From a virus: a stretch of 27,243 nucleotides of DNA. Below the pieces are notes generated by a model, which saw only the letters and a program-made list of their open reading frames with translations, did not search any database and was not told where the DNA came from. The translations under genes and the position numbers were made by a program. Below, piece by piece: positions 1 to 6,515 of the stretch (position 1 is the stretch's first letter; each line of letters starts with the position of its first letter). The DNA lies in the IMG/VR virus record IMGVR_UViG_3300005843_000031, positions 1 to 27,243 of that record. The stretch is one strand, 5' to 3'.

Positions 1-143
1 GCGTAGAGAGGCTCGTCATTGGCCGCCGTCTTCTCAAGGCTCACGGTGACGGCTTTGCCATCAATCACCCGGCCCCATGCGACCGGTACTCCTTCGGTAC
101 TCTCATGGCCGTTTGTTCTTGAGTCGTTCATGTCGTTTTGCAT
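1..143 (-). CDS. Hypothetical protein, N-terminal part only (runs off left edge)
   Basis: An open frame begins at an ATG on the minus strand (bases 143-141) and stays open to base 1, giving 47 codons without a stop. GGAG lies 6 nt upstream of the ATG, a good ribosome binding site. The visible residues start MQNDMNDSRT and include VAWGRVIDGKAV. No signal peptide or domain is recognisable. It has the same orientation as the integrase and lies 121 bp beyond its stop codon, so it could be the first host gene past the attachment site or one more phage gene. The fragment contains one copy of the 22-bp repeat found at the integrase stop. Function is not recognised. Confidence 0.55.
   Translation of the reverse strand, partial: MQNDMNDSRTNGHESTEGVPVAWGRVIDGKAVTVSLEKTAANDEPLY
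85..106. repeat. Direct repeat copy 1 (paired heptamers)
   Basis: This 22-bp segment matches bases 247-268 at 20 of 22 positions. On the minus strand each copy reads GAGTACC-GAA(A/G)-GAGTACC, two identical heptamers spaced 11 bp start to start, about one helical turn. This copy lies inside the partial leftward gene. Paired short repeats beside an integrase gene are the usual form of arm-type integrase or Xis binding sites. That role is inferred from position only. Confidence 0.55.
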
Positions 144-264
144 TGACAACTCCAATTAGATCAATGATTTAAGGCCAGTCACGGGAGTAGCAGATACTGC
201 TGTCTTACTCGAATTTCAGCTATTATACGCTAGTTTTTGTTGGTTTGGTACTCTTTCGGTACTC
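144..264. other. Integrase-downstream intergenic region, candidate attachment region
   Basis: No gene fits here. A perfect TATAAT lies on the minus strand at 227-222, with no good -35 at normal spacing (TACCAA at 17 bp), so it is only a weak promoter candidate for the leftward gene starting at 143. A dyad, AGCAG-ATA-CTGCT, sits at 189-201 and is framed by GAGTA (185-189) and TACTC (206-210). Lying between two repeat copies and next to the integrase, the dyad is a candidate recombination core or binding site. No host tRNA-gene end is visible. Confidence 0.3.
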
Positions 265-268
265 TTAT
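247..268. repeat. Direct repeat copy 2, overlapping the integrase stop
   Basis: Second copy of the GAGTACC-GAA(A/G)-GAGTACC paired-heptamer repeat (minus strand). It differs from bases 85-106 at two positions and overlaps the integrase TAA codon at 265-267. The two copies are 162 bp apart and bracket a dyad at 189-201. A role as integrase arm sites is inferred from the arrangement. Confidence 0.55.
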
Positions 269-1266
269 TCAGCGTTTGATGCGTCGGTTTGCCAGTCCGG
301 CCGGTGGTGTCCATAGGTCGTTTCGAGCAGCTTGATCGACATCCCCAGGAACTGCGCTGCGCTCCATGGATCGATGCCTTGGCGCATCATGTGCGTGGCG
401 CGGGAATGCCGCAGGACGTGAGGGGTCACATCGGTCCCGAGCTTCGCCGCAACCCGCGCCTTCTTCCAGGCCCGGTCGATCTGCTTGATCGCCTTCCCGC
501 GGTTGGCGCCAGCAAAGCGGATCAGAAGCTCCTTATCCCCGTCGAGCCGTTTCCAGCGCCTCAGGTGTGACAAAAGCCGGTCCCCGATGCGCAGCGGCGG
601 CGCGCGCTTCTTCGTCTGTACGGAGCCCGGAGGCTTCCGGAACATGATCCGGTCCTCGATCTTGATGAGTGACCACTTCATGTTGAGGATCACGGTCCGC
701 CGGCTGCCGGTGTACCAGCCGATAATAAAGAAGCGGGCGAGGTGAGGGGAGCGCCGGGCCGCCCATAGGAACCGCGCCGCCTCGGATCTGGTCAGCCAGC
801 GTTCGCGGGCCGGCGGCCTGTCCGGCATCGTAATGGTCGGGATCAGGATGGGCGCATGGTTCTTGTGCCAGTGCTTCAGGGCCGCCCTCAGGTAGCCGAG
901 TTCGGAGCGGGATATCGTCTTGCCGCCTCGGTGCGCAATGTAGGCCTTGCACTTCGCCGGGGTGATATCAGCGATGAACTTGTCGCCCCACCATGCATTG
1001 AGGCGGCGGATCATCATCAGCGAATCCGGCTCGCTGACCTTCCCGGTGATCACCTCGTCGATATAGGCCATGAGGATGTCCGCAATCGCGGTCGAAGTTT
1101 TCTCGACCGTGTGCTTCTCGGCTATGTATGCTTTAAGCTCTTTTTCCGCTGCTCTAATTTCATCGCGACGGCAGTTTGTGCGGCGCTTGCTTTTGCCGTC
1201 GCTGATCGTCCATCGATCACGCGCCTTGTCGAACCAGAGCTTGGGGCCTGAGCTGCTACGCGGCAT
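265..1266 (-). CDS. int: Phage tyrosine recombinase (integrase)
   Basis: Site-specific tyrosine recombinase of 333 residues that would integrate and excise the prophage. Residues about 35-145 form the SAM-like core-binding domain and 155-325 the catalytic domain. Visible catalytic residues are R189 (TGSR), a beta-hairpin lysine at K219 or K220, H283 and R286 in HVLRH, and the nucleophile Y318 (TTYGHH). The position usually filled by His or Trp before the tyrosine is Met (FLGMS); I recall this as common in alphaproteobacterial phage integrases, so it does not imply inactivity. The ATG lies inside the 3' part of the Xis-like gene in another frame, which suggests translational coupling. AAAGG lies about 13 nt upstream, a weak ribosome site. 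It is the last recognised gene of the leftward operon. Confidence 0.95.
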   Translation of the reverse strand: MPRSSSGPKLWFDKARDRWTISDGKSKRRTNCRRDEIRAAEKELKAYIAEKHTVEKTSTAIADILMAYIDEVITGKVSEPDSLMMIRRLNAWWGDKFIADITPAKCKAYIAHRGGKTISRSELGYLRAALKHWHKNHAPILIPTITMPDRPPARERWLTRSEAARFLWAARRSPHLARFFIIGWYTGSRRTVILNMKWSLIKIEDRIMFRKPPGSVQTKKRAPPLRIGDRLLSHLRRWKRLDGDKELLIRFAGANRGKAIKQIDRAWKKARVAAKLGTDVTPHVLRHSRATHMMRQGIDPWSAAQFLGMSIKLLETTYGHHRPDWQTDASNAE

Positions 1267-1454
1267 TTTTGTTGCATCGCCTTTAGGTCGCTGATCGTGG
1301 TGAAGTCGCGCCGGCCGATCCGGTAAATATCTAGCTTATCCGCCTTGTGAAGCACGCGCAAAGTCGCAACCGTGACCTTGCCGCCCAAGAAGTGTTTGCA
1401 CGCGTCTTCAAGCGTAATCAAATCCGAGAAGTTCAGGTCAGCGTCGCGTGTCAC
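1122..1454 (-). CDS. Small helix-turn-helix protein, excisionase-like, overlapping int
   Basis: A 110-residue protein beginning with GTG, one base after the preceding stop, with AGGAG 7-8 nt upstream. Residues 10-60 (LITLEDACKHF, ATLRVLHKADKL, IYRIGRRDFTT) look like the compact winged-helix fold of excisionases and MerR/AlpA-type DNA-binding proteins. The last 48 residues overlap the first 145 bases of the integrase gene in another frame and look low-complexity (Ala, Lys, Arg rich), so the functional domain ends about where int begins. An xis-int overlap is known from phage lambda. The Xis role is inferred from fold and position; a small regulator is the alternative. Confidence 0.7.
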   Translation of the reverse strand: MTRDADLNFSDLITLEDACKHFLGGKVTVATLRVLHKADKLDIYRIGRRDFTTISDLKAMQQKCRVAAQAPSSGSTRRVIDGRSATAKASAAQTAVAMKLEQRKKSLKHT

Positions 1455-1455
1455 C

Positions 1456-1875
1456 TCAGGGCTCCTTCGACGAGACCGAGTATGAGGCGATTACCTCGCG
1501 GATCGTGGCTGCGAGCGCGTTCAAACCTTCCTGCGTATCGACATGATACCGGCCGACCGCAAAGCCCTTGTGCCACTCCAGGGGCGATGGGCAGCCACAG
1601 TGGCCATCAACGCGAACATCTTTGCCGTGCGTCGCGTGCAGTTTCTCGGCAATGTCGGGCGGGATGCCGGGGCCTTCTGCGATCCAGTAGTACCAGGCGC
1701 GCTGGAATCCCCATGAGGCTAGACCGCCAACGGCTTTCGAGGGGACCTCCCCGTGTTTGGCAAAGATGTCGTATTCAGATACGGCGATGCCGGCAGCCTC
1801 AAGCTCGGCACGGCAGATCGCCGTGACTTCTTCGATCACTTCAGGAGTCGGATCGCGGCGCGCGAGGTTCTGCAT
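1456..1875 (-). CDS. Conserved prophage hypothetical protein
   Basis: A 139-residue soluble protein starting at ATG. It contains an aromatic stretch (GLASWGFQRAWYYW) at about residues 51-64 and a short Cys pair (HCGCPSPLEW) near 92-101, and no signal peptide or transmembrane segment. I recall similar proteins from rhizobial prophages without a function. It sits between two leftward early genes: the next gene starts one base after its stop, and the previous one ends 7 bases before its start. The ribosome site is weak, so it may depend on translation of the gene before it. Function unknown. Confidence 0.75.
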   Translation of the reverse strand: MQNLARRDPTPEVIEEVTAICRAELEAAGIAVSEYDIFAKHGEVPSKAVGGLASWGFQRAWYYWIAEGPGIPPDIAEKLHATHGKDVRVDGHCGCPSPLEWHKGFAVGRYHVDTQEGLNALAATIREVIASYSVSSKEP

Positions 1876-1882
1876 TGCATGC

Positions 1883-2143
1883 CTACTTGTTTGAGGAGAT
1901 CGAGGGCGGGCGCTCCAAAAGCTCCCACGCGGTGAGTTCTTCGAGCCCTTCTGTCGAGATCACGTACAGTTTGTACGGCCACATCACTGAGATGCCAGCC
2001 TCCTTGATAAGGCCGCGCTTACGCAGGCGCTCTGCACGGGCAAAAACGCCTCGCCATGGCCGCCATGTCCCGGCGGCTGATGCGAGCCTTACCGACTCCA
2101 AACATTCTCGGTCGGCCGATGAGGTGATGACCCAATCTCTCAC
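1883..2143 (-). CDS. Small winged-helix-like protein
   Basis: An 86-residue protein starting with GTG; the GTGA overlaps the stop of the preceding gene by 4 bases. Residues about 33-70 (ARAERLRKRGLI, then LYVISTEGLEEL) match the pattern of the recognition helix and wing of small winged-helix proteins, in which a GLI segment precedes the wing and an ISTEGLEEL helix follows. It is therefore probably a DNA-binding regulator or accessory factor. No catalytic motif is seen. The fold call is inference from pattern. Confidence 0.65.
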   Translation of the reverse strand: MRDWVITSSADRECLESVRLASAAGTWRPWRGVFARAERLRKRGLIKEAGISVMWPYKLYVISTEGLEELTAWELLERPPSISSNK

Positions 2144-2343
2144 TTTTCACCACCCAACTGTTCTGAAGGCAAAGCAAGTGCAGCGCGGGCCTCGCGCTCA
2201 AGCTTCGTGCCCTGGATGTAAGGGTGATCGATTGAGAACTTGATCGGGTTGATGTCGTCGCTCGCAATGATGACCGATTGCGTCGAGCGATCGATCAGCA
2301 CCTTGGCGCCGTGCAAGATACCGATGATTTCAGGCTCAGCCAT
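2140..2343 (-). CDS. Hypothetical protein, 67 residues
   Basis: A small soluble protein starting at ATG with GGAGGCGAGA just upstream, a strong ribosome binding site. It begins MAEPEIIGIL and has alternating hydrophobic residues in its first half (AKVLIDRST, SVIIASDD) that suggest a small beta sheet. Its start overlaps the previous stop by 8 bases and its stop overlaps the next start by 4, so it is firmly inside the operon. Function not recognised. Confidence 0.65.
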   Translation of the reverse strand: MAEPEIIGILHGAKVLIDRSTQSVIIASDDINPIKFSIDHPYIQGTKLEREARAALALPSEQLGGEK

Positions 2344-2635
2344 TCTCGCCTCCGCTCACTGGAGCAGATCCCACAACAGCCGCCATGCGTTCCAGCTCGC
2401 GTTGCGCCATCCGGGCTCGCTTGCCGTCGCTCTTGGCGATCTGCTCAAGCCAGGAACGGTGCTCCTCGTCGGTGCTGCTTTTCTTGAGCCAGCAATCTGC
2501 AGTCATGGCCTCGCCGGCAGGCCAGCCGCACCACGCGATGCGCTCGCCATCGAGGTAGGCAACCACCCAATCCTCGCCGGTCGGCTCGTGATGCACGATA
2601 TCGCCGGCCCGATAGATATAGCCGCCATCAGTCAT
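2336..2635 (-). CDS. Conserved phage hypothetical (GDIV-WVVAY-WCGWP type)
   Basis: A 99-residue protein. I chose the ATG at 2635 because GGAGAG lies just upstream, although the frame is open for 10 more codons. The N-terminal half has a barrel-like pattern with AGDIVHHEPTGEDW, VVAYLDG and IAWCGWPAGEA; the C-terminal half is helical and charged (EQIAKSDGKRARMAQREL). I recall the first motif set from small proteins in rhizobial and other alphaproteobacterial prophages, without a known function. It overlaps both neighbours by 8 bases (ATGACTGA at its start, ATGGCTGA at its end). Confidence 0.7.
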   Translation of the reverse strand: MTDGGYIYRAGDIVHHEPTGEDWVVAYLDGERIAWCGWPAGEAMTADCWLKKSSTDEEHRSWLEQIAKSDGKRARMAQRELERMAAVVGSAPVSGGENG

Positions 2636-2795
2636 CGCTTCTCTCCATCGCTGCGGACACATCATCGCCGAAGTCGTGGTCCCGATAGGCCCATGCGCCA
2701 GCGTGCCGCAAACACCAGTTTACGAATGCGTTGTTGCGCCGCATGACCCACCAAGGGCCGTGAACGTAGAGATGGTATCCAAGCCAATCAGCCAT
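2628..2795 (-). CDS. Small Trp-rich hypothetical protein
   Basis: A 55-residue protein beginning MADWLGYHLYVHG. The ATG at 2795 is preceded by GAGGTG at normal spacing and overlaps the previous stop by 8 bases (ATGGCTGA). The open frame extends upstream, but that part overlaps the preceding gene and lacks a ribosome site. It has five tryptophans in 55 residues and no clear transmembrane segment. Function unknown. Confidence 0.6.
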   Translation of the reverse strand: MADWLGYHLYVHGPWWVMRRNNAFVNWCLRHAGAWAYRDHDFGDDVSAAMERSDD

Positions 2796-3081
2796 TTTCA
2801 GCACCTCGGTCGTGCGAAGACATTGAGCGTGAGGTTGTGCGGCCTTCCGGCGTGCAGCAATATCCGCTCCCTGCGAGTGAGCCGTCGTCGCGAAAAATCC
2901 CGCGCACAAGCTCGGCGTAGCCACGGCGCTGCAACGACTTCACGGCTCGTCGAGCCTGTAACAAGCTCAGATCAGTCAGCGTTGCGATAAAGCCTGATGG
3001 GAGGCAATTCTCGTCATGACTGGAATGCTCCTCCAGGCACTTGAGCACCGCTCGCTCGCTTTTGGTGAACGGCTTGTTCAT
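2788..3081 (-). CDS. Winged-helix DNA-binding protein, MarR-like fold
   Basis: A 97-residue protein starting at the ATG in the ATGA overlap with the HNH gene; GGTGG is upstream. Residues about 7-75 read as a winged helix: a first helix (ERAVLKCLEEH), a second (FIATLTDLS), a recognition helix (LLQARRAVKSLQRRGYAEL), then a wing with an FRDDGSLAGSGY turn. The tail is short and polar. It is likely a transcriptional or replication accessory regulator. No ligand-binding domain is present. Targets cannot be read from the sequence. Confidence 0.7.
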   Translation of the reverse strand: MNKPFTKSERAVLKCLEEHSSHDENCLPSGFIATLTDLSLLQARRAVKSLQRRGYAELVRGIFRDDGSLAGSGYCCTPEGRTTSRSMSSHDRGAENG

Positions 3082-3755
3082 TTGCCACCGCCATGTGGGC
3101 GCGTGAGCGTGGACGAGGCTTCGCAATCAAGATGCCGGTAGGATTGAGCGTTGCGGATGCGATAGATGGTCGAGTCCGTGACGCCAAATTCCTTGGCTAA
3201 ATCCTTGACCAGCCCTTTGATACCAACCGGCGAGCTGCGAATCCTCTTGATCTCCTCGTCCGTCCATTGCCGGATATCCGGCCGATCCTTCTTCCAAGTC
3301 TTGCCAGACTGGATGAGGCGGACGTTCGATTCCCGAATTCCGTACCGAGCCGCTGTATCCTTGGTGTGCTCAAGGCCCTTCAGATCGCGGATCTCTCTCG
3401 CCTGCTCTGGCGTGAGTTTGTAGCGAGGTCGCGGGGCGGCGCCGTCCCTGTATCGGTCGTACTGGTTATCGCTTGGCGTCTTCCAGTCCAGATGCCACGG
3501 GTTTACACAGCCGTCGTGTCCACGGTCGCACGAATGCGCGGCGTGATGCTCTGGCGTCGGCGCCGGCCCGTGGCGATGCTCGCACATGAGGCGGTGAACC
3601 TTGCGCGGCGGCTCCCCGAAAATGGCATAGCCTGTATCACTTCTCGCGAACGGCCAGATCAGGCACCAGTCCTTGTGCGGGAAGTCGAGATTTGCGCGTA
3701 TCCAGGCCGCGCGCTGGCCGTTGTTGCCGTTGAGGCGATCGAGCAAGCTGCTCAT
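3078..3755 (-). CDS. HNH endonuclease with C-terminal HTH repeats
   Basis: A 225-residue protein. Residues about 53-98 form an HNH_3-type nuclease domain with H54, H74, N85 and H88, and Cys residues (C58, C76, C83) that could bind zinc. Residues about 114-152 and 164-202 are two related helix-turn-helix segments (LTPEQAREIRDLK, and WTDEEIKRIRSS to VTDSTIYRIRN), the layout of free-standing homing-type endonucleases of phages. Such enzymes cut DNA and can promote their own spread. The gene is joined to both neighbours by ATGA overlaps, so it is well adapted to the operon instead of interrupting a gene. Confidence 0.88.
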   Translation of the reverse strand: MSSLLDRLNGNNGQRAAWIRANLDFPHKDWCLIWPFARSDTGYAIFGEPPRKVHRLMCEHRHGPAPTPEHHAAHSCDRGHDGCVNPWHLDWKTPSDNQYDRYRDGAAPRPRYKLTPEQAREIRDLKGLEHTKDTAARYGIRESNVRLIQSGKTWKKDRPDIRQWTDEEIKRIRSSPVGIKGLVKDLAKEFGVTDSTIYRIRNAQSYRHLDCEASSTLTRPHGGGK

Positions 3756-4270
3756 TTCTCACCCCCATTGGCGGCAGATGAGCGCCGGTGCCGTTCAACC
3801 TCATGAGTGCAGCCGAGGCCGCACCCACCGTTGCAGTTGGGATAAGATGGGCATTCGGCGCCGTAGAACGGTTTCGTCTCGACCGGAGCGGCCGGCGGCT
3901 GGGCGATAGCCGCCTCGACGGCAGCGCGTGCCGCGGATAGGGCTGGCCGACCAATCCTTCCAGCTTCATAATCCACCGCGGCCTGGATCAGGCTCTCGGT
4001 CAATGCGGCAGCGTTCACTGGTGCAGATTGGGCATCATCTGGGATGCGACGAACCATGGACGAATGCTCGATTGCGTTGGCGAACCAGGTAATCATCAGC
4101 CCTTGGTCGATGTCGTCCACGCCCCAGCCCTGCGCCTCCTTGATCTTGCAGAATGCCTCCGCCCATTTGCTGGCGTCGGCACCGCAATAGTCGAGAAGGT
4201 CGGGGCCGGACATATCGTAGAAGTCCTTGGCACTTTTGCTCTCAGCGGATCTATCGTTATGCTCGATCAT
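3752..4270 (-). CDS. Hypothetical protein with Cys-rich C-terminus
   Basis: A 172-residue protein with AGGGG and AGGG just upstream of its ATG. The N-terminal part (about 15-75; DMSGPDLLDYCG, WAEAFCKIKEAQG, LMITWFANAIEHS) resembles a small helical domain recalled from alphaproteobacterial phages. An Ala-rich linker (about 100-130) follows, then a Cys cluster (CPSYPNCNGGCGLGC, about 142-156) that could bind metal. Its stop overlaps the HNH gene start by 4 bases. Function unknown. Confidence 0.7.
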   Translation of the reverse strand: MIEHNDRSAESKSAKDFYDMSGPDLLDYCGADASKWAEAFCKIKEAQGWGVDDIDQGLMITWFANAIEHSSMVRRIPDDAQSAPVNAAALTESLIQAAVDYEAGRIGRPALSAARAAVEAAIAQPPAAPVETKPFYGAECPSYPNCNGGCGLGCTHEVERHRRSSAANGGEK

Positions 4271-4272
4271 CC

Positions 4273-4380
4273 CTATTCCCCTAAGTTCGTGCTGCCGAAG
4301 TGGCCGGGATCGCGCTTTGTTGCAAAGGCTGCAACCGCGATCAGGATGGCGAGGCAGGCTATGGTTACGAGCGTGATCAT
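4273..4380 (-). CDS. Very small single-pass membrane protein, 35 residues
   Basis: A 35-residue reading frame from ATG (4380) to TAG (4273). The ATG overlaps the preceding stop as ATGA, and GGGGA lies about 6 nt upstream. It starts MITLVTIACLAILIAVAAF, one hydrophobic helix covering residues 3-20, followed by a short polar tail (KRDPGHFGS). It fills the gap between two larger genes exactly. Coding is supported by the overlap, ribosome site and hydrophobic profile. Role unknown; it is one of several tiny membrane proteins in the early operons. Confidence 0.6.
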   Translation of the reverse strand: MITLVTIACLAILIAVAAFATKRDPGHFGSTNLGE

Positions 4381-4694
4381 GTCGTCCCCGGTCGGATGAG
4401 ATCAGTGAGGATAGCCATGGCGTCGGACCGCCGGCTGTCGCGTTTTTCCTGCCAGTTCAGATCGTATCCGGTGCCGGGGATGAACCCACTTTGAGCATCG
4501 TCAAGAACCGCAAGAAGGTCTTCGACCATCCTGACTAGCCGATCGTGATTGTTCACGGCCTTCGCAATAAATTCCGCATCGTCATCGCTAGCAGTCGTGC
4601 AAACGATGTGTCCGGCCGGCGCAAGGACGGCAGGAGGGCCTTCCTCAATATGCCAGGGTGATAACTTCCACGGCGTCGGCGTGTGCTCAGACAT
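4377..4694 (-). CDS. Conserved phage hypothetical (TPTPW ... DAEFIAKAVN type)
   Basis: A 105-residue protein beginning MSEHTPTPWKL. The ATG at 4694 overlaps the methyltransferase stop by 8 bases (ATGTCTGA) and has GGATC upstream; the longer in-frame start would overlap much more. The pattern of an N-terminal TPTPW, a middle SDDDAEFIAKAVNNHDRLV and a helical segment after it is a widespread small phage family with no assigned activity. The C-terminal part (about 65-105) is polar and helical. Confidence 0.75.
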   Translation of the reverse strand: MSEHTPTPWKLSPWHIEEGPPAVLAPAGHIVCTTASDDDAEFIAKAVNNHDRLVRMVEDLLAVLDDAQSGFIPGTGYDLNWQEKRDSRRSDAMAILTDLIRPGTT

Positions 4695-5472
4695 TTTCAG
4701 ATCCAAACTGTTGTTGAGTGAGCGACGGACACGCAAAGGAGACGACGACGGAATTCACCATCGTTCCGGACTCCTTGAAGGAGCCGGCCGGCAAGTGACC
4801 GTGGCTCGCGCCGCGCGCATTGATGAACTCGCGGAAGGCCTCGGTTTTAGCGTCTGTCCTGAAAGTCACGCTCGCCGACATGATCGAGACCAAGCGACCT
4901 TCGGGTTTCAGGAACCTGGCAGCATGCAGGACGTGATCGATATCGGCCTGCCGGGCAAACGGCGGGTTCATCACGACGCGGTCAAAGATAGGTTCAGGCT
5001 TTGATGTCAGGAAGTCTGAGAGGCGGATGCCGCCAGCGAGTATGCAGCGTTCCTTGCACGCGTGCAGGCGCTTGGCGTCGATCTCGAACGCCTCGACCCT
5101 TCCGCCAGCCTTCTCGACGGCGTCCACGATGTTGCCAATGCCTGCGCTCGGCTCCAGAACATGCATGCCGGGCTCGATCTGCGCGCGCCGTACCACGTCT
5201 AGCGCGACCTCCTCGGGTGTGTCGAACTGGCCAAAGTCCTGCTTCGTCCTGGTGTATTCGCCTGTGAGCAAGATCGGCTCAATGGTTTCGATCGCCTCGC
5301 CTTCGAAAACGTGGGCACGATCCTTGCGGCTCCACTTTCCCCCAGCAGCCTCGATCACTTTGTTGACTGCCTGATAGGTATTGCGGTCAAGCTGCGTCGC
5401 AGGTAGGCGCAACAAGGCGCCTTCGACCACGCTACGCTCCAGGATTTCGAGAATGTTCTGTTCGACGCGCAT
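4687..5472 (-). CDS. SAM-dependent DNA methyltransferase (N6-adenine type)
   Basis: A 261-residue enzyme expected to methylate adenines (or possibly cytosine N4) in phage DNA. The SAM-binding motif I is VLEPSAGIGN at residues 105-114, the acidic end of the next strand is FEIDAKR at about 129-135, and the catalytic motif IV is NPPF at 169-172. Residues 21-60 form the short N-terminal module common in phage methyltransferases (YQAVNKVIEAAGGKW, HVFEGEA). No target-recognition domain or restriction partner is evident, so it is best read as an orphan methyltransferase. AGGA lies 7 nt before the ATG. The radical SAM gene lies directly upstream, 38 bases away. Confidence 0.9.
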   Translation of the reverse strand: MRVEQNILEILERSVVEGALLRLPATQLDRNTYQAVNKVIEAAGGKWSRKDRAHVFEGEAIETIEPILLTGEYTRTKQDFGQFDTPEEVALDVVRRAQIEPGMHVLEPSAGIGNIVDAVEKAGGRVEAFEIDAKRLHACKERCILAGGIRLSDFLTSKPEPIFDRVVMNPPFARQADIDHVLHAARFLKPEGRLVSIMSASVTFRTDAKTEAFREFINARGASHGHLPAGSFKESGTMVNSVVVSFACPSLTQQQFGSENV

Positions 5473-5510
5473 TATTGTTCCTAGGGTTTGAGGTCAGAGA
5501 TGTGGCGATG

Positions 5511-6380
5511 TCAGTGGGGACGAGGCGAGTTAGTTTTTATTGACGCGTTATATTCGCTGAATGGTGCCTTGCGCCAAATGCGACGGTTCACCCAGCGCTG
5601 GACCTGCTTGAGCTTCAGAAGCGTCCAATCGTGGCGAACAGCTGGCTCCTTGATCAGTGCGTTCAGCTTTAAGAAGGGTTGCGCATATGGCTCGCCGCCG
5701 CTCGCAATTACCTTCTGAATGCGGTCCATGCACACATCGAACGGCTCATGTCCGATCATCGTGTAGACCTGTTTTTTACGGGGCGAAACGTCCTTGAGAA
5801 TGCGGAAGGCGCGGGCGACCGCTTCGCCCTCGGTATTCTCGTCGTACCCGAACCGCCACGGTCCCTTCAGCACAGGCTTCCAGCGCGCGAAAACATCCTC
5901 ATCAAAGGTGGCCGGCTCAAAGCCTGAGTTGGCGTCGAGCAACGGCACGCCAGCCGCGATATAGCGGTCAATGATGTGTTGCTGGTAATCCGCCGGTAGC
6001 GCGGATAGGTTGTCGTCGCACAGCACGGGGCGGACAGGGAAATCCGGCAGGAAGGTAAAGGTTTTGCCATCCATCTTCGGAACGATGCAGAACCAGCAGC
6101 CCACGGGGCAGCCGTAGCTTGCCCTGGTGGCCATCGGATTGTGGCGCGCGATCGCGTCCGGGATCGAGCCTCCGATCTCTGCAAACTCCGCGACATACTT
6201 CTTCTGGGTGAACGTGCCGGGTCCGCCGGCGCGCACGGTAGTGCAGCCGATCGCGCGGTAATACTCGGCTATCTTTCTGGCCTCGGGCAGGCGCCAAGTG
6301 AAAGCAATGGAGATGAACGCAGTTTTCCCCTCGCGCCAGTGCGCGACCCCCTTCACCCATTCTCCCTTTTCGATATTCAC
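5511..6380 (-). CDS. Radical SAM superfamily protein
   Basis: A 289-residue protein with the 4Fe-4S-binding CxxxCxxC motif (YGCPVGCWFC; Cys 91, 95, 98), the hallmark of radical SAM enzymes, which cleave S-adenosylmethionine to start radical chemistry. Before it, residues about 20-80 have a Rossmann-like pattern (TAFISIAFTW, IAEYYRAIGC, RAGGPG) resembling the N-terminal domain of B12-binding radical SAM proteins, but with no cobalamin DxHxxG motif. After it, the partial barrel includes VPLLDANSGFEP and RFGYDENTE. The substrate is unknown. I chose the GTG at 6380; a TTG one codon upstream has better ribosome spacing (GGGGA), and a GTG 8 codons downstream is possible. Confidence 0.85.
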   Translation of the reverse strand: MNIEKGEWVKGVAHWREGKTAFISIAFTWRLPEARKIAEYYRAIGCTTVRAGGPGTFTQKKYVAEFAEIGGSIPDAIARHNPMATRASYGCPVGCWFCIVPKMDGKTFTFLPDFPVRPVLCDDNLSALPADYQQHIIDRYIAAGVPLLDANSGFEPATFDEDVFARWKPVLKGPWRFGYDENTEGEAVARAFRILKDVSPRKKQVYTMIGHEPFDVCMDRIQKVIASGGEPYAQPFLKLNALIKEPAVRHDWTLLKLKQVQRWVNRRIWRKAPFSEYNASIKTNSPRPH

Positions 6381-6407
6381 CAATTTCTCATCCCCGATGT
6401 CGTAGCG

Positions 6408-6515
6408 TCATTCCCGATGCGGCCAGCGGCCACCGTTCGGGCTCCCATAGGCAAGCCAGAAACAGAACATCAAAAGAAGGCCGACCATGGCGATGACGAG
6501 CGCAATGTTGGTCAT
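6408..6515 (-). CDS. Very small single-pass membrane protein, 35 residues
   Basis: Begins MTNIALVIAMVGLLLMFCFW at an ATG sharing ATGA with the RecT stop. One transmembrane helix covers residues 4-22, with a basic, Gly/Pro tail (SPNGGRWPHRE). The frame is open further upstream, but that portion is antisense-like arginine-rich sequence inside the recT gene. Placed between recT and the radical SAM gene. No function is recognised. Confidence 0.6.
   Translation of the reverse strand: MTNIALVIAMVGLLLMFCFWLAYGSPNGGRWPHRE

Noticed and set aside
1-264. tRNA gene as integration site at the left end
   Set aside because: No cloverleaf-type sequence or tRNA 3' end could be found on either strand.
2728-2736. 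TGCGTTGTT, nine of the ten bases of the late motif
   Set aside because: It lies antisense within the small Trp-rich gene where it encodes ordinary residues. One chance 9-mer in a window this size is not surprising, and it is not in a gap.
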